A stretch of DNA of 64,000 bases from Ichthyophthirius multifiliis. Taxonomy: Eukaryota; Ciliophora; Oligohymenophorea; Hymenostomatida. The stretch lies in contig NW_004086123.1 of the NCBI RefSeq assembly GCF_000220395.1, positions 1-64,000 of the forward strand, given 5' to 3'. A model generated the notes under the pieces. The model was not told the origin of the DNA. It searched no databases and saw only the letters and a program-made list of their open reading frames with translations. Positions 26,331 through 37,808 of this stretch are shown one piece after another. The position numbers were made by a program, and so were the translations under genes. Position 1 is the first letter of the stretch. Every line of letters starts with the position of its first letter.

Positions 26331-27257
26331 TCATTTTATAAAATAAGTATTAAGTTTTTCATATAAATCTTATATTCTTTAATTTTGATTTTTATCATTT
26401 ATTTAAAATCCTATAATTGTTTCTTTGAGAAGATTTAAAAATATTATAGTCTAATTAATTTCTTTTTTACTTAAGAATTTAGGGATAACATACTAAAATT
26501 CTTTAACAAGGGTAATTTAATGCAAAAAGTTAAGCAAAAATTCAAATTCTTATAAATTTTAATTAAGAACTAAAGATTTAGTAATAATAAAAGCAAAAAC
26601 TTACAAAATTTTGATAAAGTAAGAAGCATCAAAATCAAGTGAGAATATTTTTTTGATATTGTCTATTTTTTAGGATTTCAAAATTAAATAAATATTTTGT
26701 GCACAAATTTCATCTATATCTTCTTTATATTGTTAATCAAACATTTTTTTAAAATCTCTAAATGTATTTGCTTACAGTTCATTATTTTATAACATTTCGG
26801 CTATTTTCATATTTATTTATGTATTTTCTTCTTATTTATACATATTTAAATCTATAACATTATTAAAAGTTGTTAAATTGGAATTTAATACAACATCTTT
26901 TTTTTATTTTTTAAATATAAAAAATGTGCTATATGTTTATTTTTACCATTTCTCTTGTTAGTTTTAGTTTCAGCTGAAAGATTTATTAAATCTTTTGATT
27001 TTATTGTAAATAAATTGGCCCCTAAAACCATTTGTCTAAATCCTTCATAATCCATACCTTTTTTTTAAATATGTTTTTTAAAAAAATTTATAAAATTCTT
27101 TTATAAATACCATATAAAACTGCTTTCTTTTTGCTGAATCTACATTTACCCTTTTATTCTCGTAATCAATTGATTCTGCTAATTCATTTTTTAAATTAGA
27201 GACTGAAAAATCTAAATCAGCAGTTCTGAGTTTTTTTTCTTTAAGTTTTCCATACAT
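26331..27257 (-). CDS. CCDC103: CCDC103-like dynein-arm assembly factor
   Basis: Homologue of CCDC103, needed for attachment or assembly of axonemal dynein arms. The first exon (start 27257) MYGKLKEKKLRTADLDFSV has the helix LKNELAESIDYENKRVNVD, equal in place to CCDC103 '[22 protein letters not shown]'. Across the intron (27110-27058) the frame gives KAVLYGMDYEGFRQMVLGANL, matching 'YEEFRGIVLASHL'. One base must be added at the T5 run 27128-27132 for this join. The C-terminal half is a helical RPAP3_C-like domain: NTFRDFKKMFDQQYKED, then FDASYFIKILQVFAFI, EFLLNFLHQITLVKEFQ, and LSKKEINQTIIFLNLL, parallel to CCDC103 'LLGELLVALADHV...LLSRAERESCKGLFQKL'. Stop TGA 26333-26331. Length (about 300 residues) fits the family. 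It pairs in theme with WRAP73 and the SHIPPO protein. Confidence 0.76.
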
Positions 27258-27612
27258 TTTTTTTGTTTACTTTTAAAAAAATTCTTTGAATATTTTTTTT
27301 TTTTCTTTTTTTTTTAATTTTTTCTTTTTTTAAATAAAAAATTAAAGACCCTTAATTATTTTAATTTGATATATTATAGTTTTTTTAAATTTTGAAAAAG
27401 ATAATATTATATGAATTATTATATATAAAAAATTATTTAAAAATACTAATGATGTATTATATACTTTCGTTCTACTGAATATTAAATTATATTGAGGAGA
27501 ATATATATTAAAAATCTGAATGTATATATAATTTATATTTTTTATTAAAAAAAATAAATAAACATAAACTTATAATAGTAAATAAAAAATAAGAGATAAT
27601 TATCTTATTTAT

Positions 27613-28250
27613 TCATAAATTAATTTCGTTTCGAGTTTCTAATTTTTATTTTAATTAAAATATTTTATTTTCAAACATATTTTGTAAATTTTGTGATTTT
27701 TCTAAATAAATTCTGTCCAACTTTTATTTTTCTAAAAAATCTTTTATTTTTTAAAGAATGAACTCTTCAATATTTTAAAGTTGACTTTTACTCAAATTAC
27801 TAAAATCTTGATTAATAATTTTATTTGAAATAAATTATTAAAGAAAATGTTATAATTAAATATCAAATAAACAACTCTCTTTATTCATTTAATTTATTAT
27901 ATTTTATTATTTATCTAAATTTTTATTTTTTTAAAAAATAATGTTTTTTAGAATGTCTATATTTAAATAAGTTTTATATATATTTGTTTATTAAATATAA
28001 TTCTAATAAAATTATTTTTTTTCATTAATTTTTATCTTTTCTGGTTATGGTAAATATAATATTGTTTTTGTTTTTTCTTAAATTATTGTTTCAGTTTATG
28101 TAGGAGATGGTATATTTTATTCAGTAAAGTTCATTTTTTTATCTGTAGTTTATTCTACAAAAGATTTTTTTTATTTTAATTTTTTAATATTGTACTTTCT
28201 ATTAAGAAAGATTCAAATACTAAACTGTTTAATGAAAATTAATCATCCAT
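27613..28250 (-). CDS. Hypothetical Gln/Lys-rich coiled-coil protein
   Basis: About 212 residues, start MDDQFSLNSLVFESF at 28250, stop TGA 27615-27613. One missing base in the T8 run 28165-28172 divides it; repaired, it reads on through NIPSPTQTETIIQEK to a C-terminal coiled coil (IKDFLEKQKLDRIYLEK, QNMFENKIFQLKQKLE). It contains many TAA and TAG codons as Gln. No family recognised. It lies between CCDC103 and syntaxin, both on the same strand. Confidence 0.6.
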
Positions 28251-28575
28251 ATCTATATATTTAAAAATCGTATAATTTTTTTATAGTAAAGAATAATTTA
28301 TTGATTATAATATTTAATTAACTAAATTAATAAAAAAAAAATCAATAATAACCATAAAATATAAATTATTTCAATTTATTTTTTAAAATATTGAAAACCA
28401 ATTATTTCATAATAACATATAAAAATATAAAAAAAAATTCTTAAAAAATATCAATTAAAAAATAATTATGTGTAGATTTTATTTAATATTTTATATATAA
28501 ATCAATTGAATAGTTTAATATTTTAAATTTAAGCAAAATTTATTATAATTAAAATAAAATTAATATTTATACAAT

Positions 28576-29035
28576 TCAAAAACATGTAAGCTTTATAATA
28601 ATAAAAATTGTAATAATTACATTAATTAAAACAAGCCATAAAATGCACTTTTAAGCCCTTCCTCCTTAAATCTATTTTTCGTTTCCCTTTAAAAAAATAA
28701 AAAACATATAATTTATAAAATATATAAAGAAATAAAAATATATAATTTATAGTATATAAAGAATTAAAAATATATAATTTATTGTATATAAAGTATATAT
28801 ACATTTATTATAAAAAAATTACTTGTTTTAATTAATTTTTTCCTTTCTTTGTATTTTTAAACGTCATCTCAATATTCGCATCAATTCTGTCAATTATAGT
28901 GCCTTATTCAATTACCATAGTATTTGTTTATTAAAGTATTTAGAATATAGCTTATATTTATTAACTTATTTAAGTGATTCTTTATGATCTTTCCTATTAA
29001 TAATTATTATTGTAATGCTAATATTATTGTTATTA

Positions 29036-29091
<56 letters not shown>

Positions 29092-29830
29092 ACTGATATT
29101 ATTCATATTGTTTTTGTGCTTTTTGTAATGATTATGATATTTATTACATTTTATTCAAAAGTTAAAGTTACATATTTCTTTATACTTTTAAATCATTATC
29201 AGTATTGTCAGATTAAGATATTATATTTATTGATTATCTAATTTAATTTATTTACTTTTTTTTATTAAAATTAATATAATTTAATTTTTTTTTTTACTTT
29301 ATATATGTAATCTAAATTTGCTTTTATTCTTTCTTCTTTAATTTATTCTAATTTTTAGTTTTTATTTTATGTGATTTCGTTTAGCAATTAATTTACTTTA
29401 TTTACTTATTTTAATAAATTATAGAAATTAAATTAAACTATATTTTTACCTTCCTCATCTATTTATTATATTTCCAATTGAGCAAAATAAAACTTATCTA
29501 TATATTAAGGAGGTAATTAAAAACTAGCATTTAGAGATGTACTTCCTTATATATTTTTAATAATAAGATAAAAAATTTTTATTTATTTTTATAGAAAATT
29601 TAATTTAATTTTAATAAATTTATGTTATTAATTATTTTTATAAAAAGTTTATTTAGCTATTATTTACTTTACGAATGATGTTACCTAAATTATAATTTAA
29701 TATTATTTTTGTAGTAAACTTTTGTTATTTTACTTTTAATTTCTGTAGTATTATTTGCTTTGATTTAATAAAATGCTTTTGTTTTTCGAATATCCAAGAT
29801 AATTTAAATTTATAAGGTTACTTGCTTATT
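28576..29830 (-). CDS. STX16: Syntaxin-16/Tlg2-type t-SNARE with poly-Gln insert
   Basis: Qa-SNARE of the TGN/endosome type. An exon at about 29545-29450 has LPPQYIDKFYFAQLEIQQ, the counterpart of Stx16 'LPPKYVDEVQYEVKRIQQ' just after the N-terminal peptide. The Habc-like helices follow. After QKAQKQYEQYQYQ comes a poly-Gln tract written in TAA codons (29034-29090), then ITQISQQIQAIFQILQQ and the t-SNARE core TNTMVIEQGTIIDRIDANIE; the zero-layer Gln is expected in that core. The last intron (about 28805-28690) precedes the membrane anchor CILWLVLINVIITIFIII and the end KLTCF with TGA at 28578-28576. Intron at about 29450-29405 begins GTAAAAATATAG. The N-terminal exon and start were not fixed; 29830 is approximate. 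Identity is strong. The Gln insertion sits in the linker between Habc and SNARE motif. Confidence 0.85.
29034..29090 (-). repeat. (TTA)n microsatellite coding poly-Gln in syntaxin
   Basis: TTA trimers on the plus strand read TAA TAA TAA on the coding strand, in frame with the SNARE domain downstream and the helices upstream, giving about 20 Gln. Frame is kept whatever the copy number. Confidence 0.85.
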
Positions 29831-30073
29831 ATTTTTTATCCTAATAATTATTATATTTATAGTACATTTTATTTTTTATAATTAATAAAAAAATTTGTAA
29901 TTTTTTTTAAAAAAAAAAAAAAATACAAAATTCAAAAGTAATAAATAATATATGATATTTTTTAAAAAAATATTTATTTTAATATTATAAATAAAAATTT
30001 TTACAATTAAAGAACATATTATCAAAATTCGATATATCATTATCATCACAAGAGTAAATATTATATTTCATTA

Positions 30074-30477
30074 TCAAAAATTAAAAGTATAAAAAAAAAC
30101 ACATTCATATATATATTCATCCTTAAGGAATTTTTTTTTTTTATTTTTATCAAGTTCATAATTATTATATATTTTTATTTTTTATTTTTTATTTTTTATT
30201 TGTTTATGAAGTTCATTTTTTCCAGTATAGTAATATTTAAACTAAATAGCTTTTTTATTTTATTAATTTAAGAATCTGTTTTACAATCTTAAATAGCAAG
30301 TATTTTAACATTTCAGTCTATTTTATTTCTCTACATTTTCAATCTATTTAATTTTTTTTTCAGAACATTAAGTTAATTTTATTTACGCATTTTTTATTAC
30401 TAAACTGTCTTCTTACATAATTCATCAGCTTCTATAAAATATTTTCTTTTATGAACTAACATGAATACATTTCTCAT
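30074..30477 (-). CDS. Small basic protein, unknown
   Basis: About 134 residues from ATG at 30477 (MRNVFMLVHKRKYFIEADE) to TGA at 30076-30074. One missing base in the T9 run 30352-30360 splits the frame. Cys- and Lys-rich, with KTVQQQKMRKQNQLNVLKK and CQNTCYLRLQNRFLNQQNK. It could be a nucleic-acid-binding or ribosomal-type small protein, but no family was recognised. Same strand as syntaxin, about 240 bases upstream of its probable start. Confidence 0.5.
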
Positions 30478-30791
30478 TTAAATAAAAAATTAATTGTGAT
30501 GAAAAAAAAAAAAAAAAAAAAAATTAAATTAAAAAGCATTTCAATTATCACATATTTATTTAATAAATATATTATTATATTCAAAGATAAAAAAAATCTA
30601 ATTCGTGTAGTCATTCATAATAACCATTTGAGATATACAAAAAACATATTTATACCAACGAGTGTTAAATACCAAACTAAATGAATATATTAATTTTAAT
30701 ATATACAGCCAAAGTCTGAAAAAATAATAACTTTAATGTTCACAGAACTTCAATATAGTTAAACAAAGATTATTTATATAATAAAAACTAA

Positions 30792-32297
30792 TCAAAGAAT
30801 AGTAAATAAACAAAATAAGTATAAAGAAAAAAATCCCTTAATAAGAAAATCTTAATCATAAAAAGTCAAAATAATTATTATTATTGTTTTAAGATAAATT
30901 TTCACAAAAATAAGCTCTAGATTATATTCTAATGTATAAATAAGTCTATTTTTAATTATTGGCAATATTGCCTATTAGTTTCTATTAACATATAATTTCT
31001 AAAGAGTAAAAAGCGGTATAAAAGTAAACTCGAAAAATAAAATTGGAATAATCAATACTGTAATCTAAAAAACATGTTCTTAATATTAACATAAATACGT
31101 AATATTTTATTTTGTATATTTCTTATTGCCTAATACTCTAGAGGACAATGCCGAAAAGATAAATTAAAGATAGAATTTAAAGTAAAAAAATACATATTTA
31201 TGGATGAAACTATAATAAATAAACTCTTTTTTGTTAAAAAACTATAAACAAGAGCAAGAAGATATAAATTAAAGACAAAAAGTAAAAAAAAAACTAATAT
31301 TATTTAATAAAAGTAAAAATTAGCCTTAAATATAAAAAGTTAATGTTTAAATTAAACAATCTATTGAAAAACCCATTTATTAAGTTGAATTTCTAAATCT
31401 GAAAATAAATTTGTTAGTTCTAATTGGAGATTTAAAATTGGAGCTATTTATGATTAGACATAAGTAATAAAAATCATCAATATAATCATATTTATAATAT
31501 CTAATTCCCCATATATATATCACTATTTTTATTTATTTTTGGTTAAATTTTGTAGTAAGAAACAAAGATTATAATCCATATAATTTATAAAAAATCCTTT
31601 TATTACTTACACTCCCTCTAATATTGTTGCAAGATTAGCATTAATAATGATTTATATTTCTGTATTATAAAGGCCAAAAAGAAACATTATATATCACAGC
31701 TTTCATATAAAGCACCTAATCTTTACACTACTTATTTCCAGAATTATATCCCCGAGGTTATTATCGGGATTATTTTTATATATTTAGATTTCATCAAAAA
31801 GACTAAAATATTACATATAGTGGATTATTTGACATCCTTTTTCAATGTATTGCTAGCAGTGGTTATATTTTATAAGAATTTAGGTTATTGAAAGGCATTT
31901 TTCACATTTAAATGTCTTATTGTTGAAAATTTCACCTAAAAAACAGGGGTCTTCAAAGCTATATAGTAAAATAGGTTCTTTGAAAAAAAGAATAACAGAT
32001 TTTGAGAGATAAATGCTGAGTTATTCGATTCCTTTTTTTTGGAGAATTAGTGCTGATTTCGTTTATTTAAAATCATATTCTTAGGGAGAAATTATAGTTT
32101 TTTAATATAATAATTTTATTTGTAATTATTCTTTCTCTCTAGAAGGCAATTGAGAATTAAAAGAAGGTTATTATTGTTTCTTTATTAATATTATTCTAGT
32201 TTCAAATTTTTATAGTTTATGTGTTTTAAGATTAAATTTTTTATTACTAAAGATTGTTTTGTGCCTTTTATTTATTAAAAATAAGTATATATAACAT
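30792..32297 (-). CDS. Cys-rich multi-pass membrane protein, ciliate-expanded type
   Basis: Resembles the large family of ciliate 'putative transmembrane proteins' with Cys-rich extracellular repeats (CxxC, N-rich) followed by several membrane helices. The extracellular part has EDPCFLGEIFNNKTFKCEKC, HCQQYIEKGCQ and, after one base is added at T5 31773-31777, YRNINHYQCQSCNN. The second half is strongly hydrophobic: FLLLLNNISFFFTFCLQFI, ITVLIIPILFFEFTFIPLF and IYLKTIIIIILTFY. It carries the conserved basic loop AILPIIKNRLIYTLEYNLEL before the last helices and ends FCLFTIL with TGA 30794-30792. The start is uncertain (ATG at 32297 is out of frame by one). Without the frame repair the protein would end early at 31705-31703. 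No ligand or function can be inferred. Confidence 0.62.
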
Positions 32298-33468
32298 ATA
32301 AATTTATGAGTATTGTTTTTATTAATTTTATATATTTTTTGGAATTACTTTAAAGATCCCAATAAAAACACAAATAAAATTTAAAATATCTTAATATTAA
32401 TAAAAATTATATATTAAGTATATTATTATATTATCACTTAAAAATATACATCGTTATTTTATGATTTAGTATATTGTTTCTCGCCGGATTTATAATATTT
32501 AAGATTCAATTCAAAGATTTTTAAGTTTCTCGCCGGATTTATAATATTTAAGATTCAATTCAAAGATTTTTAAATTTCCTGTGAATTATTAATCGTTGTT
32601 TAGATAAATTGCTTATCTATTTATTTTTTAATATTTTTAATTTTAAAATAATAAATTAAGTTATTTATTTTTATTTATATTCTAATTATCAAATATTTTT
32701 TAATATAAATTAAATATAATATAAATTTAAATATCTATTATTATTGTTATTGTTAATAAAATTTATTTGATAAATAATTAATATTTTTTATAAAAATTAT
32801 ATATATATGTATATATTAAATTTTTTATATATAACATAGATATTTTTTTCAAATCAAATCATATGTGATTTTGATTATAAATTTAGGAGTATTATTGATG
32901 TTAATTTTGACAGTCTTTTTTAATAATAGCTCAAAATGAGTTTTTATAGTATGAAATTGATATTATCTAATTAATTTTTTATTTCATTTGGGTCTTACAA
33001 ATAAATTTTGACATCACATATATTTAATAATTATAATTTTTTGATGACATAAATTAAAGTGTTTCATTAAAAAAATACTTTTAATATTTATTAAAAAATA
33101 TTATTTTATTGCTCTTTAATTTTATAATATAATATCATTTTAAAAAATAATATAAATAAAAAATCATATTTATTGTATTCTATTTAACTAATTTTTTAAT
33201 ATGAAAATCATAAAGAAGTTTTATTTTGATATTTCCTAATATAATTTTAAATATATAAACTGTTATATTGATTTAAGTATTTTTAATAATTTAATTTATA
33301 AAAAGTTAGAAATAAAATTATTAACTTAATATTAAGTGTAAAAGTTTTATTTCCTTTTAACTATAGTTAATAATATATTGAAACATAACTTTTTGTATTT
33401 ATATTTATTTATAAATAATATTTGAAATTTTTTAATTTTAATTAATTTTTGATTTTAAACGAATAATA
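32298..33468. other. Divergent intergenic region
   Basis: Separates the minus-strand membrane-protein gene from the plus-strand gene at 33469, so it should hold both promoters. Apart from the 49-bp duplication it shows a short inverted repeat CTCAAAATGAG near 32930 and ordinary A/T-rich DNA. Confidence 0.6.
32477..32574. repeat. Perfect 49-bp direct tandem duplication with CTCGCCGG core
   Basis: Two head-to-tail copies, starting at 32477 and 32526, differing at most in the last base. Each starts TTTCTCGCCGG and ends in AAAGATTTTTAA. The CGCCGG core is by far the most G/C-rich word in the surrounding kilobase. It lies about 180 bases upstream of the minus-strand membrane-protein gene, where a promoter could be. 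Confidence 0.9.
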
Positions 33469-34062
33469 ATGAAAAAAGGTATAATATTTATTCCAGATTA
33501 AAGAAATATAGGAGGAAGAAAATTATTAGTAGATTAAATGTATAATCATAAATATTCATTAGATTAAATAAAATTAGAGCATAAATCAATATTAAATTAA
33601 TCCACTTAAAAAAATATATCTGTACAATTTTTTCCTAAATAAAATAAATAAACAAAGTTTATGATTGAAGAACATAACAAAAATTTAATAGCACTTAAAA
33701 ACCATATATTAGATATATAATGCAAAAAGAAAAATAATATTTAAAATTCTCCAATATTTTTTAGAAGGAGCAATATAAAAAATCAAAATTAATTTAAAAG
33801 CGAAAATAAATAATAATATAGCTAAATTATTTAAAAAAACGAAAATTTAAAATGGAATTAAATTGAGCTAGACATTAAAAATAATATTTATTAATGCTAA
33901 AATCTAAAAAATTATATAATTAATTTAATTGTTTAATTTAGACTTTATAAACTTGAAGAATATTAAAAATTAAAATAATTAATTTTAGAAAATAGTAAAT
34001 AAATTTAAGAAGATTTTCTAGATAAAATTTTTGATGAAATTATTATAACTTTGAATGAATGA
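33469..34062 (+). CDS. Hypothetical 197-residue Gln/Asn/Lys-rich protein
   Basis: Intact single-exon frame from ATG to TGA in the ciliate code (198 codons), beginning MKKGIIFIPDQRNIGGRK. Internally it has an IEEHNKNLIALKNHILD helix, and the last 60 residues are helical (LYKLEEYQKLKQLILENSK, EDFLDKIFDEIIITLNE). No signal peptide or membrane segment. No family recognised. The even spread of TAA/TAG codons at polar positions supports real coding. Confidence 0.6.
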
Positions 34063-35074
34063 TAAATTGTGTTTTTATTGTAAATTAATTTAATAAAATA
34101 TTAAAAATATTAACATATTCATATTATTCATTTTAAAAAAATACTTAATTATTAATTTAAATTTTTTAAAAAAATATATTTATTAAAGATTTAACTATTT
34201 TTATTAAAATGAATTAAAAATTAATGTTATCTTATAATTATTATTTATAACTTTATTTTATTAAACTTAAATAAAAATAAAATTAATACTATGTTAATAT
34301 ATATGAAAAAGTTAAAAAATATAAACATAAAAGTATTTTTATAGTTATAAACAAAATGAAATAAATTATTAAAATTAAGAAAAAAATTAATTATCAATTA
34401 TATTTATAACATAAATTAATTTTATATAATAAATATTTATAACTTAATATTAAGATATTTAATTTTTAATTTAAAAAATTATTGTTTCTAAATGATATTT
34501 AAATATGAAAAACGACTATTAATTTTTAAGTATTCAGGATCTATAATATCTTTAATGAATTAATTATATATACATATTATTATTAATTTATTTTTAAGAG
34601 TTTATGACTAAATATTTTTGTAAATATCTTAAAATAAATGGGAATTATATAATTCAAAACTATTAATTAAATTTTATTCTTTTGCTTTTTTTATTTAAAC
34701 AATAAGTGGAGTTTAATTTAAAAAAATAATTATATAAATTATTATTCTAAATTTTTTTTTCTATCATTTCTAAATTATAAATATATATTTCAAGTAAAAT
34801 TCTGAATTTCTAAATTATTCTTTTACTTTCACAAATTGTATTTTCTTTTTATCAATTCATAAAGAGTTAGACTTAATAATAATTTATTATTACATTAAAT
34901 TATGTTCTTTTGGATTATTAATACATAAATTAAACCTAAAGATTTGAAATAAAATTTTTATTGAGATGATATTAAAAAAAATTATAAAAAAAAATACTGA
35001 AATATCTGCTCAAATAAAAAATATATTGAATGTAATTAATAATAAATTAAAAAAATATATTATAATATTTTAAT
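34063..35074. other. Intergenic region
   Basis: A/T-rich. A 37-residue frame at about 34968-35081 (MILKKIIKKNTEISAQ) precedes the next gene in another frame and may be part of its 5' end. Nothing else is seen. Confidence 0.45.
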
Positions 35075-35289
35075 ATGGCTGATTAAGCAGACTTTTTAAA
35101 ATAATTAAAAAATAAGAATTATTTAATTTACTTTCAACTATATCTCTTGATAATATTAAAGGGATGGTAGAATTAAATCCAAAAAATTAAAATCTATGTA
35201 AATAAATAATTAAAAGAATTAAAAATAAACAATATAAATATTATCTTTAAGAATTTTCAGCATAAAATATAAATATTATAAAAATATGA
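35075..35289 (+). CDS. Small helical protein, unknown (about 71 residues)
   Basis: Starts MADQADFLKQLKK. After one A is added to the A6 run 35107-35112 it continues QELFNLLSTISLDNIKGM, VELNPKNQNLCKQIIKRIKN and ends FSAQNINIIKI with TGA at 35287-35289. The read-through in the repaired frame is clearly protein-like. Could be a fragment of a larger helical-repeat protein; no family assigned. Confidence 0.5.
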
Positions 35290-35718
35290 GACTAAAATTT
35301 AAGTTCGAGAGATTTTTTTAAATTTTGTAATTCTAAATTATTTAAAAAAGGAATAATGCATAATTAAAATAATTGTTTTTTTACATAATAAGCTATAAAA
35401 AAATTGCAAAATATAATGTATTAAAACTTATGATAATATATATAGTTCCACACCTTCAATAAAATAAAAAATAATTGGCTATAATATATAAAAATAAATA
35501 ATGATAATATAAATACGAAGCTTGTTTCAAGCTTATTAAAAGTTTTGAAATTCCATGTAATTATTAAATTAAATAATTATTATTTGGTTAAAATAATTAA
35601 TTCATAGTTTAAATATAATTATGTTTTACTAAAAAATTTAAACTAACTTCTTATTTTTAAATAAAATAAACACAATAATTTTTATATATATTAGATAAAT
35701 ATTTAATTTCAAAATAAT

Positions 35719-36546
35719 TCAATAATTTTAAATATTAGATAAAATTCCAGATATTCCTCCGATAATTCCTACTGATAAAATAAGGTAATTTAAAAAGGAA
35801 TTAGAAATTTAATTTTGAAATTACTTTTCAAATAAAACAATCGGAAACACAAAACCTAAGCCTACTGAAGTAATACATCCTGAAAATCCAAAAACAGTAG
35901 TAATATTAGGCGTATATATAGAGATGGAATATATAGTTAAAATAAATAATATTCTTGTTATTAATCTATTTAATTTTATATTTTCATCAATTAAATTTAA
36001 AAAATTAAATCCATATAGAACAATACTAGATAATAAACTTAATGAATATAAAATCTTCATAAAAAATCCGAATCCATTTAAATTTCCTATATTCTTAAAT
36101 ATCTATTCATTTGTTTTTTCTTAAAATGAATAATAGCCCACACTACCAACTAAAACACAACTCAAGAACATAATTAAAATATATCTTTTTTATTTATTTA
36201 AATAAATTACTAAATTTAATTTTTACCTTTTTAAAATAACATTAAATTAGTTCTTTTCCTTCATTGAAGCATATATATTTGTTATTGTTCCATTTATATC
36301 ATATGCACCTAAAAATACTCCAAAAAATATTGGGATTTGTCCCAAATTAGAAAAATAATATTGGTATTAGTCATCTTTTTTAATTTAAACTGAAGCACTA
36401 ATAATTGAAAAAACAGCTCCAAACAAAGCAAGAATTCCAATTTTACTAAAAATTGATATTTTTTCTAAATTTGGCATTAAAGCAAATGGAGTATATAAAA
36501 TTGTCAATATAAAAACTAAATTTATTATATATATAAAAATGAATAT

Positions 36547-36606
<60 letters not shown>

Positions 36607-37445
36607 ATATTAAAATAAAAAAACCTAGAATATAGTTGCTTTATACAAATTCACTTAATAAACTTTAAATATAAACCATATAGCATATAATAATAGTAAG
36701 ATTCCCAAAATAAATAAAAAATGTAGACAAAAATTTTGCTTTTGGACCTAATAAAATTTCTGATGCAGTAATTAAAGTAATTTTTTATATTTTATGAGTT
36801 TGTTCAAGCTATTTTATTACTTTTATGAGCTAAATCCATGCAAAATATGATAAAAAACCAGTGAAAGATAACATTAAAATAGTAATTAAAAAACCTGATT
36901 TTAAAAAAACATATGGCATAAAAAGAATTCCAGTTCCAAATCCTGTTTTACAAATATTAATTGTAGCATTAAATGTAGATGTGAGTTATTAAGTTTGTTC
37001 AGGTTCCTTAAATAATATATATAAATATTTATAAATATAGATAATTATATATATAAAAATATATATATATATAATTAAATATTTATTTTATATATTTAAG
37101 TATATATATATATTTATATTTATTATAATTTAAATATAAATAATATTTTATATTTTATATTTTATATATTATTATTTTATTTTATTATGTTTTTTATTTA
37201 TAAATTATATAATAAAATGTTATAATTATTTATAAAAAACCTATATTTATTCTTTTTGATCTATTTTTTCACTGTTTTCTTTATCTTAATCTTCATTTTA
37301 ATTTTTTATTTCAATATCTTGAGTTTATTCTTTTTCTTTTATTATTTCCGTGTTTTATTCTTCCCTTATTTCTAATGATTGTTTTTAATGTGGCTTTACT
37401 TCTTCTATTTATATATATGAATTCTTATCTGTCCTTTTTTTTCAT
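35719..37445 (-). CDS. Amino-acid permease of the AAAP (SLC36/38) family
   Basis: Multi-pass amino-acid transporter. Start at 37445; a charged, Gln/Glu-rich cytosolic N-terminus fills exon 1, followed by an intron of about 220 bases ending TTATTTAAG near 37012. TM1 has the family signature TFNATINICKTGFGTGILFM. Further TMs: GFLITILMLSFTGFLSYFAW and FLSTFFIYFGNLTIIICYM. After a second intron (about 36650-36515, containing a long TA repeat) come FILTILYTPFALMP, IGILALFGAVFSIISASV and IPIFFGVFLGAYDINGTI (the conserved GAYEG-like TM6 segment). A third intron lies at about 36245-36190, then TPNITTVFGFSGCITSVGLG. Stop TGA 35721-35719. The N-terminal frame needs two extra bases in the T8 run 37437-37444. 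Substrate cannot be told from sequence. Confidence 0.85.
36541..36602. repeat. (TA)n tract inside an intron
   Basis: A nearly pure TA dinucleotide array within the second intron of the permease gene. Similar TA arrays occur in the intron at 6474-6530 and at 63121-63162 and 63916-63952. Confidence 0.85.
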
Positions 37446-37808
37446 AAATAAATAGATTTTAAATTATATTGATTATTATTTATTTAAAAAAACTAAATTT
37501 TTAATAATACATTAGTTTAACTTTAATAGTAATTTTTTTTAAAAAAATATTTTTATTTTTACAGCTTTTATTTTATATAAAGATATTAAAATATAATTAA
37601 TTGAACATTTATTTAAAATTAATAAATAATTATTTTAATAATATATTATATTATTATAATCATTAATAAACTTTTTAGTATTATTTATTTATAATAATTT
37701 TTTTTATGAATTTTTAAAAAATTTGATATCAAAATGAAATGGAATATATACATAAATGTAATTTTTTTTTTTTTTAATAAAATAATTTATATATGTATAA
37801 ATTTTAAA

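Noticed and set aside
28984-29241. Plus-strand hydrophobic frame with an Ile run
   Set aside because: Antisense of the syntaxin-16 gene; the minus strand gives the SNARE motif and poly-Gln.
30700-31100. Possible tRNA or small RNA cluster because of mixed composition
   Set aside because: No cloverleaf or B-box-like words were found, and the interval is explained by the C-terminal exon of the membrane protein.
31080-31360. Plus-strand frame starting MFLILTQIRNILFCIF, at first taken for a secreted or transposon protein
   Set aside because: The minus strand carries the membrane-helix half of the Cys-rich protein with conserved features; the plus frame is its antisense.
35924-36124. Plus-strand 66-residue frame
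   Set aside because: Antisense of the amino-acid permease, whose membrane segments read clearly on the minus strand.
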